From contig NZ_CALHGC010000065.1 of assembly GCF_938029485.1 (NCBI RefSeq), positions 1-9,085 of the forward strand: 9,085 nucleotides of DNA. The letters run 5' to 3'. Position numbers and translations under genes: made by a program. How positions within the stretch are numbered: position 1 is the stretch's first letter; each line of letters begins with the position of its first letter. The notes beneath the pieces were generated by a model that saw only the letters and a program-made list of their open reading frames with translations, was not told the DNA's origin and did no database searches. This DNA comes from an uncultured Treponema sp. (GTDB taxonomy: Bacteria; Spirochaetota; Spirochaetia; Treponematales; Treponemataceae). Below are positions 1 to 5,268 of this stretch, piece after piece.

Positions 1-72
1 GAATGTAAGCGTTTAAAAGAAAAAGGCATACAGAGAAACCGCACCGAAAATACTGTAAGCGTTTTTCCTTAA
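1..72 (+). CDS. C-terminal tail of an upstream gene (partial, unidentified)
   Basis: The frame starting at base 1 is open to a TAA at 70-72 and encodes 23 residues ending ...RTENTVSVFP. The other two + frames hit stops within the first 15 bases, so this is the only frame that could carry a gene in from the left. The charged stretch KRLKEKGIQRNR looks like protein. Its stop overlaps the ribosome binding site of the next gene, as expected inside an operon. Too little remains to name a family. The alternative is that this is plain leader sequence that is open by chance. Confidence 0.35.
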   Translation, partial: ECKRLKEKGIQRNRTENTVSVFP

Positions 73-84
73 AGGAGTTGAATA

Positions 85-2556
85 ATGCGGATAGCTGATT
101 TTACACAGATACATAAAGATGATGTACTCATTGCAGGCGGTAAGGGCGCTAACCTTGGCGAGATGACTGCTGCGGGAATACCGGTTCCTAAGGGATTTGT
201 GATTACCGCAGATGCGTATCGGGAATTTCTCAAAGAAAATAACATAGATGAAATTATTTCGTGCGTTCTTACAGAGGCGCAAACGGATGAACAAGCCTTG
301 TTATCCGCAGCAGGAGTATTTCGAGAAAAAATCATAGTAGGACATTTTCCCGCTCAATTGGAAAAAGAGATACGGAATAAATATGCGGAACTCGGAGAAG
401 CTGCGAGGGTTGCGGTTCGCTCATCAGCAACAGCGGAAGATTTACCCGATGCGAGTTTTGCAGGCCAGCAGGAAACGTATTTAAATGTGCAAGGGATAGA
501 AGATGTACTGATTCAAATACGCCATTGTTATGCTTCACTATGGGGAGAGAGAGCGGTACGCTATCGATTTAACCAAGGATATAATCAGAGCGCTGTTGCG
601 ATTGCCGTTGTCATTCAAGAAATGGTAGAAAGCGAAAAAGCGGGCGTGCTGTTTACGCTCAATCCGGTAACGCACAATAAAGATGAAATGCAGATCAATG
701 CAAGTTACGGATTAGGTGAAAGCGTTGTTTCGGGACGAATAACGGCGGATAGTTATATTGTCAATAAGAGCGGAGCTATAATCAAAGTAACCATCGGCAG
801 CAAAGAAACGCAAATCGTCTATGCCGATAAACATACAAAGGAAGAACCGGTAAGCCTCGAAAAGAAAGCAGCCCGCGCTTTAAATGATACGGAGCTTGCC
901 GGTCTTGTGAAAGCCGGATTAAAAATAGAAAAGCACTACGGTATGCCGATGGATATTGAATGGGCAATACAAAACAATCAAATCTATATTATGCAGGCAC
1001 GCGCGATAACAACATTAAAAAATAACGATGATGAAAAACGTATTCAAGCATATATCAAACACAGTAAATTAACAAAAATGATGAAAGAGAATATGGCGTT
1101 TCAGTTTGAGAAAATGCCGTTCGCATATCGGGCGCTCGATTTTGACTATATGATAGCAATTAATAACCAAAAAGCACGGATATTTGCGGAAGGCGGTATT
1201 ATTTTAAATTCGAATCCAGTAATTGATGACGATGGTATTCAGATGCTTCCGGATAGTAAAATGGGGGTAACTGCGAATATCGTCCATATCTTTAAAATCA
1301 TACGAATGCTCAAAGATTTTGACTATTGTTCCGACGTGTGTAAAAAATTTATAGCCCGTTATGAACAAGAACTTGAGCGCATTAAAACGCTTGATTTTGA
1401 AAATATGAGTTTAGCGGAATGCAGTACATTCATGGAACACAGCTATGAACTGCTGCAGCAGCTTGCATACAACAGGTTTAAATACGCGTTATTTCCGTCT
1501 TTTCTGATGAGCAAAAAATTCACCAAAATAATACGGCGCGTCAATAAGAACTATTCCGCATTTGATTTCTATTGGGAACTCAACAATAAAACAGCCGTTG
1601 TTACAAACGATATTTCATATATTGCGGATACGATAAAGAAAAATACTGCCTTAACGCAAGCGATACTATCCGGAAGAAAATTTAAAACATTGTATACCGA
1701 TTTTCCCGAATTGAAACAGCTTGCAGATGAGTTCATAAAAAACAACGGTTTTAAGTCGGACTATAACTGTTATTGTATCGAAGCAAAAACTTTTATCGAA
1801 GATCCGGATAGGCTTATGAATATTATCCATCCGCTATTAAATGCAGATGATCGGAATTCACATAATGAACCGGATAAGAAGTACACACGGGTAATGCAGC
1901 AATTAGAACATATCTATAGAAACAAATATCCGCGCATAGAAAAAGATATACGGAACTTCCGGTATTTTCATGTCGTCCGCGAAGAGTCGCAGTATCTGTG
2001 GGAAACACTCTTTTATTATGTCAGGCAGTGCGTCAAACGGATAAACATACTGCTGCTGCAGAACGACGATTATAAGCACGGCATTGCAAATCTTTTTCAC
2101 CGTGAATTAATGGAAGTGCTTGCAATAGGCGCTATTACCGATGCTTATCAAGAGAAGATACAAAGACGGAATGCGGCATTCCCGCTTGCAGAAAAAGTGT
2201 GGGAAGCGTCAAAGCTGCTTGTGTTTGATTCAAAAGGTGATGTCCTGAAAGGGGTAAGCGGCAGTCCGGGAACTGCCGTAGGAAAAGCATGCCTTATCTC
2301 AACTCCGACAGAGTTTTATAAAATGCAAAAAGGCGATGTGCTGGTATGCCGCCTCACCGATCCTGAATGGACTCCGCTTTTTACGCTCGCAAGCGCCGTC
2401 GTAGCGGATACCGGTTCTGCGTTAAGTCATGCAGCCATTGTCGCACGGGAATTTAATATACCGGCGGTATTGGGAGTCGGTTTTGCTACTGCAAAATTCA
2501 AGGACGGCGACATGATTACAGTCGACGGAAATACCGGTGAAGTACGGAGCTGCTGA
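85..2556 (+). CDS. PEP-synthase-like phosphotransferase with rifampicin phosphotransferase (RPH) architecture
   Basis: An 823-residue cytosolic enzyme with three parts. Residues 1 to about 310 form the ATP-grasp PPDK_N domain, with GGKGANLGEM around Lys20, VRSSATAEDLPDASFAGQQE around Arg112, and a closing DIEWA...MQAR with Glu292, Gln304 and Arg306. Residues of about 315-725 are a helical, poorly conserved middle domain. Residues of about 735-823 are the swivelling phosphohistidine domain, with GSALSHAAIVAREF and catalytic His782. The large PEP/pyruvate-binding barrel of true PEP synthase is absent. The order ATP-grasp, middle, His domain and the overall length match RPH, which uses ATP to phosphorylate rifamycins and releases AMP and phosphate. 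The middle domain sets the substrate, and I cannot confirm it binds rifamycin. The start is ATG 85 behind AAAGGAG (71-77). One base separates its stop from the MATE gene. A PEP synthase-like enzyme for another small molecule is the main alternative. All expected catalytic residues are present. Confidence 0.85.
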   Translation: MRIADFTQIHKDDVLIAGGKGANLGEMTAAGIPVPKGFVITADAYREFLKENNIDEIISCVLTEAQTDEQALLSAAGVFREKIIVGHFPAQLEKEIRNKYAELGEAARVAVRSSATAEDLPDASFAGQQETYLNVQGIEDVLIQIRHCYASLWGERAVRYRFNQGYNQSAVAIAVVIQEMVESEKAGVLFTLNPVTHNKDEMQINASYGLGESVVSGRITADSYIVNKSGAIIKVTIGSKETQIVYADKHTKEEPVSLEKKAARALNDTELAGLVKAGLKIEKHYGMPMDIEWAIQNNQIYIMQARAITTLKNNDDEKRIQAYIKHSKLTKMMKENMAFQFEKMPFAYRALDFDYMIAINNQKARIFAEGGIILNSNPVIDDDGIQMLPDSKMGVTANIVHIFKIIRMLKDFDYCSDVCKKFIARYEQELERIKTLDFENMSLAECSTFMEHSYELLQQLAYNRFKYALFPSFLMSKKFTKIIRRVNKNYSAFDFYWELNNKTAVVTNDISYIADTIKKNTALTQAILSGRKFKTLYTDFPELKQLADEFIKNNGFKSDYNCYCIEAKTFIEDPDRLMNIIHPLLNADDRNSHNEPDKKYTRVMQQLEHIYRNKYPRIEKDIRNFRYFHVVREESQYLWETLFYYVRQCVKRINILLLQNDDYKHGIANLFHRELMEVLAIGAITDAYQEKIQRRNAAFPLAEKVWEASKLLVFDSKGDVLKGVSGSPGTAVGKACLISTPTEFYKMQKGDVLVCRLTDPEWTPLFTLASAVVADTGSALSHAAIVAREFNIPAVLGVGFATAKFKDGDMITVDGNTGEVRSC

Positions 2557-2557
2557 G

Positions 2558-3946
2558 ATGGATGCAAAAGAATTACGGCGTCGCGCTATTTTAACGAAGC
2601 CGATTTTTCCGCTATTGATTAAAATGTCAATTCCGACAATTATCGGAATGTTGGTAAGCGTTATATATAATGTAACGGACACGTTTTTTGTCGGGCGTTT
2701 GCATAACAGATCGATGATTGCTGCAATCGGTGTTGTGTTCAGTTTTATCAGCATTGTTCAGGCAATCGGTTTTTGGTACGGCTATGGCAGCGGTAATGTC
2801 ATGTCAAAAAAAATCGGAGAGAAAGATTATGCAGAAGCGGAAATCATTTCTTCAATAGGCATCATCATTGCAGTTATAACCGGCATCGTCATTGCAATAA
2901 CCGCAAGTATTGTTATCGTACCGCTTTCACGCCTGATCGGCGGAAACGCTTCGCAAGATGTGCTGACCTTTACCGTGCAGTATTTGCACATCATTATCAT
3001 CAGTATTCCGTTCAGCTTGTATGCAGTAACGGTTTACAATCAGCTGCGCCTCTGCGGAAATGTACGGGACGGCATGACCGGATTGCTTTCCGGAATGCTT
3101 AGCAATATGGCGCTCGATCCATTGTTGATGTTTGTCTTTAAGATGGGCTTTATCGGCGCCGGATATGCGACGCTTGCCGGACAGATTATCGGATGTATCG
3201 TCCTTACGCTCTTAGCGAAACGCCACGGAAATATTCCTATCAGCATAAAGAAAGCCCAGTACAGCAAAGCCCGTATGTATCATATTCTTGCAGGGGGACT
3301 TCCTAATTTTTCACGGCAGGCAATTACCGGCGCTGCATTGGTGTTGCTGAATGTCGCCGCTGCCCATTACGGAGAAAGCATGATAGCTGCTTTAACGGTA
3401 AGTTTAAAGGTTATTGCATTGGCTTTTATGATTATGATCGGATGGGGGCAAGGCTTTCAGCCGATTTGCGCTATGAATTACGGCGCGAAACAATACGGCC
3501 GAGTAAAAAAAGCATTTAGTATTACGGTTATTGCGGGAACAATTTTTTTGCTGCTCGCGGCAATCGTCCTGTACATCTTTGCAGAGCAATGTATCGGAAT
3601 TATCTCTAACGATGCCGAGGTCGTTTCCACCGGAAGCACACTATTGCGGATGCAATGCTTTACCCTGCCGCTGATGGCGTCTTTTGCCGTGAGTAGTATG
3701 TTCATGCAAAACATCGGCAATTATTTTTCCGCACTTATCATATCGATTTCACGGCAGGGACTGTTTTATATCCCGCTTTTATACATTCTCCCGGCCTTGT
3801 ACGGAAAAACCGGTATCTACCTACTACAGCCCGCCGCGGATTTGCTGTCGTTCATACTTGCCGTTACGATTGTTTACAGGTGGTATAGGAGATTTATAAA
3901 AACCGAAGGTATAACTTCGGCAGCCGAAATATGGCTGCCTCGTTAA
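2558..3946 (+). CDS. MATE family multidrug/Na+ antiporter
   Basis: A 462-residue inner-membrane protein of the multidrug and toxic compound extrusion family, which exports cationic or aromatic compounds in exchange for Na+ or H+. The length suits the usual twelve helices. Family signatures are visible: an N-terminal SIPTIIGMLVSVIYNVTDTF, QLRLCGNVRDGM and NMALDPLLMF in the first half, and GWGQGFQPICAMNYGAK in the second half, which is the usual pattern of repeat-related halves. I chose ATG 2558, with GGAG at 2546-2549, over an in-frame GTG at 2537 that overlaps the upstream gene by 20 bases. The upstream stop ends at 2556, so the two genes are almost certainly cotranscribed and coupled. The last 13 residues (450-462, EGITSAAEIWLPR) and the stop codon are encoded by copy A of a repeat, so the natural C-terminus has been replaced or extended. 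All membrane segments lie before that point, so function is probably kept. The substrate is unknown. Confidence 0.92.
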   Translation: MDAKELRRRAILTKPIFPLLIKMSIPTIIGMLVSVIYNVTDTFFVGRLHNRSMIAAIGVVFSFISIVQAIGFWYGYGSGNVMSKKIGEKDYAEAEIISSIGIIIAVITGIVIAITASIVIVPLSRLIGGNASQDVLTFTVQYLHIIIISIPFSLYAVTVYNQLRLCGNVRDGMTGLLSGMLSNMALDPLLMFVFKMGFIGAGYATLAGQIIGCIVLTLLAKRHGNIPISIKKAQYSKARMYHILAGGLPNFSRQAITGAALVLLNVAAAHYGESMIAALTVSLKVIALAFMIMIGWGQGFQPICAMNYGAKQYGRVKKAFSITVIAGTIFLLLAAIVLYIFAEQCIGIISNDAEVVSTGSTLLRMQCFTLPLMASFAVSSMFMQNIGNYFSALIISISRQGLFYIPLLYILPALYGKTGIYLLQPAADLLSFILAVTIVYRWYRRFIKTEGITSAAEIWLPR

Positions 3947-3957
3947 CCGTCGAGTTT
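3905..3957 (+). repeat. Direct repeat copy A with 7-bp hairpin
   Basis: This 53-bp stretch recurs at 4055-4106 with only a handful of differences. It starts GAAGGTATAACTTCGGCA and ends GTTAACCGTCGAGTTT. Inside, GGCAGCC (3919-3925) pairs perfectly with GGCTGCC (3933-3939) across a 7-base loop. The first part is also read as the C-terminal 13 codons and the stop of the MATE gene. No T-run follows the stem, so it is not a standard intrinsic terminator. It may be one unit of a dispersed intergenic repeat family; only a genome-wide search could show that. Confidence 0.85.
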
Positions 3958-4054
3958 GCCATTCGGCAAACATCGCTTATTGACGTGTGCGCTTTTCGCG
4001 CACCAATTCGCCCGCCTCCAAAATTGATATTTTGTTCGGCTGTCGAATTTTAAG
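3958..4054. other. Hairpin-rich spacer between the two repeat copies
   Basis: This 97-bp stretch separates copies A and B, so that the repeat period is 150 bp. It is dense in small inverted repeats. GTTTGCC (3954-3960) pairs with GGCAAAC (3965-3971). GTGCGC (3987-3992) pairs with GCGCAC (3998-4003). CAAAAT (4019-4024) pairs with ATTTTG (4029-4034), and this last one is bracketed by AATTCG (4005-4010) and CGAATT (4044-4049). I see no gene of its own; on the - strand it continues the open frame of the truncated panE-like gene to a TAA at 3977-3979. The string of stems suggests a folded RNA or a mobile repeat rather than random sequence. Confidence 0.55.
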
Positions 4055-4204
4055 GAAGGTATAACTTCGGCAACCAAATAAGGTTGCCTTGTTAACCGTC
4101 GAGTTTTTTCCTCGTGCGTACACGCTCGTATCATAACCGGCTTTACTGAACGCGGCGGCATACAAACACCCGATTACACCGGCACCGTAAATTAATAGTT
4201 TCAT
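3977..4204 (-). pseudogene. panE: Truncated ketopantoate reductase (PanE/ApbA) 5' remnant
   Basis: The first 33 or so residues, beginning MKLLIYGAGVIGCLYAAAF, are the Rossmann N-terminus of a 2-dehydropantoate 2-reductase-type NAD(P)H enzyme. The dinucleotide-binding motif GAGVIG sits at residues 8-13, and a basic VYARGK follows the second strand. At about 4106 the homology stops. The frame then runs through repeat copy B and the spacer, adding about 42 meaningless residues, to a TAA at 3977-3979. Family members are about 300 residues long, so substrate-binding and catalytic parts are missing and the 75-residue product cannot be active. The start ATG has an AGGAA at 4211-4215 and lies 27 bases after the ArsC-like gene, so it was probably the last gene of that operon. 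Another Rossmann enzyme is possible, but the N-terminus fits PanE best. Confidence 0.75.
4055..4106 (+). repeat. Direct repeat copy B with compensated 7-bp hairpin
   Basis: This 52-bp second copy matches 3905-3957. Its stem is GGCAACC (4069-4075) with GGTTGCC (4082-4088) around a 6-base loop. Compared with copy A, both sides of the stem have changed together (G to A on the left, C to T on the right), which keeps the pairing. The right end falls inside the truncated ketopantoate-reductase-like gene, and beyond 4106 the sequence returns to that gene. This places the repeat boundary at the point where the gene was broken. Confidence 0.85.
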
Positions 4205-4231
4205 ATTATGTTCCTGCTATTTTATAGTGTG

Positions 4232-4582
4232 TTACAAAAGCTTTTCTGCCCATTCTTTTTCTTTAAAACCAATAAGGATTTTGTCTTGCGTAATAATAAG
4301 CGGTCTTTTAACAAGCATACCATCGGATGCCAAAACAGCATACATCTCATCATCCGTCATACCGGGAAGTTTGTCTTTAAGCTGCAAACTTTTATACAGC
4401 AAACCGCTGGTGTTAAAAAACTTTTTAAGCGGTAGTCCACTTTGTTGATGCCATGTTTTTAATTCTGCAGCAGAGGGATTATTCTCTTTGATGTGCCGTT
4501 CGGTATAATCGATGTGATGATCGTCAAGCCATTTTTTTGCCCTCATACATGTTGTACATTTAGGATAGTAAATAAAAATCAT
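4232..4582 (-). CDS. Spx/ArsC family thioredoxin-fold protein (arsenate reductase family)
   Basis: A 116-residue cytosolic protein covering the whole ArsC/Spx/YffB fold. It has an N-terminal PKCTTC motif with Cys9 and Cys12 (CxxC), KKFFNTSGLLYK around residues 53-64, and the conserved KRP with Arg93 just before the C-terminal GFKEKEW. The CxxC is typical of the Spx/MgsR/YusI branch rather than of classical ArsC with its CX5R site. A redox or regulatory role is therefore as likely as arsenate reduction, and I do not assign arsC. There are no other arsenic genes nearby. The start is ATG 4582 with GGAG at 4588-4591. It begins 14 bases after the toxin stop and is followed 27 bases later by the panE remnant, so it is in the same transcription unit as the toxin-antitoxin pair. 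Confidence 0.88.
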   Translation of the reverse strand: MIFIYYPKCTTCMRAKKWLDDHHIDYTERHIKENNPSAAELKTWHQQSGLPLKKFFNTSGLLYKSLQLKDKLPGMTDDEMYAVLASDGMLVKRPLIITQDKILIGFKEKEWAEKLL

Positions 4583-4596
4583 TGCGACTCCAAGTA

Positions 4597-4929
4597 TTAT
4601 TTTAAGTTATTCAATCTGTCTCCTACAACAGTTTTATAAATCTTTAATTTGTCTCTTTTACCGATACCCCAAATTTCTACAATCTCTACTTTCTCAGGAG
4701 TAATAAGACGATAAACAATTCTTATGCTTTTGTTACAAGCATACATTTTATAAAAACCTGTAAGGTCGATATTGTCTTTATTTCCTAGTGCGCCGCCTGC
4801 AAACGGATTTGTTTTTAATTTTTCAATTTCCTTATTTACAGACTTTTTCTGACTTCCATCAAGATGTTTATAATCCTCAGCTGCTTCCGGAATAAAAAGA
4901 ATTTGAATTTCTTTTTTTACTTCTTCCAT
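4597..4929 (-). CDS. RelE/ParE superfamily toxin
   Basis: A 110-residue basic protein with the compact RelE/ParE fold. It has an early strand IQILFIPEAAEDYKHL, a helix rich in Lys, then LTGFYKMYACNKSIRIVYRL around residues 56-75 and VEIVEIWGIGKRDKLKIYK near the end. Arg70, Arg74, Arg92 and Tyr98 lie where RelE-type ribosome-dependent mRNA interferases carry catalytic or RNA-binding residues. The ParE branch inhibits gyrase instead, and sequence reading alone does not separate the two. The first base of its ATG (4929) is the last base of the antitoxin stop (TAATG), so translation is coupled. A GGAAG lies just upstream. The length is normal and no lesion is visible, so the toxin is probably intact and needs its partner for neutralisation. 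Confidence 0.88.
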   Translation of the reverse strand: MEEVKKEIQILFIPEAAEDYKHLDGSQKKSVNKEIEKLKTNPFAGGALGNKDNIDLTGFYKMYACNKSIRIVYRLITPEKVEIVEIWGIGKRDKLKIYKTVVGDRLNNLK

Positions 4930-5138
4930 TAATCTTCCTTTATTGATTCCCAGCTGACAGATTTCGAGGTATCATAATGGTTCATTCTGAATTTTATATC
5001 GTGAGCAATTTCAAATCGTTCAAATACTTCATCCAGCATCGATAGATATTCATATTGCTGAAATGGAATCATAACAGCTTCCATATTATTATTCTTGAGG
5101 ATATAAACAGGTTCATTTTCTTCAGCAACTCTTCTCAC
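4929..5138 (-). CDS. Phd/YefM (RelB-like) antitoxin, start uncertain
   Basis: The core NEPVYILKNNNMEAVMIPFQ followed by YEYLSMLDEVFER is the Phd/YefM pattern: a DNA-binding N-terminal fold, then a helical tail that wraps the toxin. The end overlaps the toxin ATG. The only normal in-frame start is GTG 5138, giving 69 residues, but it has no clear ribosome binding site. It also leaves only 8 residues before EPVYI, about 15 fewer than most family members. The frame stays open a further 41 codons upstream, to a TGA at 5262-5264. The stretch just before GTG, KIKIQKELTQT, looks like genuine antitoxin sequence. The real N-terminus may therefore come from an unusual start, from frameshifting on the A6 run after ATG 5265, or have been lost by mutation. 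If it is lost, DNA binding and autoregulation would suffer before toxin binding does. Confidence 0.75.
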   Translation of the reverse strand: MRRVAEENEPVYILKNNNMEAVMIPFQQYEYLSMLDEVFERFEIAHDIKFRMNHYDTSKSVSWESIKED

Positions 5139-5184
5139 AGTCTGTGTAAGTTCTTTTTGTATTTTTATTTTCTGCGGAAGCTGC

Positions 5185-5265
5185 TCAAGTAAAGACGAAA
5201 TTAAACCGCTTACCCAAGGGGGTAGTAAGATTGTCAGGAGTATAAACAGAGCAGTATTTTTTCAT
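5185..5265 (-). CDS. Small ORF (26 aa) with strong ribosome binding site, or the antitoxin's frameshifted start
   Basis: ATG 5265 has an excellent GAGGAA (5272-5277) with a 6-base spacer, positioned over the stop of ietS as in coupled translation. In its own frame it gives 26 residues (MKKYCSVYTPDNL...) to a TGA at 5185-5187, which I do not recognise. Directly after the ATG comes a run of six A (5257-5262). One A fewer would join the ATG to the open antitoxin frame and give a 111-residue protein starting MKNTALFILLTILLPPWV, a membrane-helix-like segment. Either this is a decayed antitoxin start, a slippage-expressed form, or an unrelated leader peptide. Confidence 0.3.
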   Translation of the reverse strand: MKKYCSVYTPDNLTTPLGKRFNFVFT

Positions 5266-5268
5266 ATT

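Noticed and set aside
4..64. 11-base direct repeat TGTAAGCGTTT at 4-14 and 54-64 as an operator
   Set aside because: Both copies fall in the probable coding tail of an upstream gene, and similar GTAAGCG strings occur elsewhere in the window as ordinary codons (for example near 2653).
2537..2557. GTG start for the MATE protein inside the upstream gene
   Set aside because: ATG 2558 has its own GGAG at suitable spacing and gives a normal MATE N-terminus; the GTG adds seven non-conserved residues.
2630..2649. Hairpin ATTCCGA/TCGGAAT early in the MATE gene
   Set aside because: It lies within codons for the conserved SIPTIIGM segment, so chance and protein constraint explain it adequately.
3919..3939. 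Intrinsic terminator for the MATE gene
   Set aside because: The 7-bp GC-rich stem is right for a terminator, but it lies before the stop codon and no T-run follows on either strand.
3911..3945. Integron attC-like look of the repeat hairpin: TAAC ... stem ... GTTA
   Set aside because: Treponema species can carry integron cassette arrays, and the ends resemble AAC/GTT core sites. However, the flanking 7-mers do not fit the core consensus well, no integrase gene or cassette series is visible, and the genes on the right are closely spaced without such sites between them. A covariance search for attC would settle it.
5209..5229. Stem CTTAC...GTAAG with CCC/GGG between ietS and the antitoxin
   Set aside because: The stem is short and imperfect with no T-run, so I cannot support a terminator or attenuator there.
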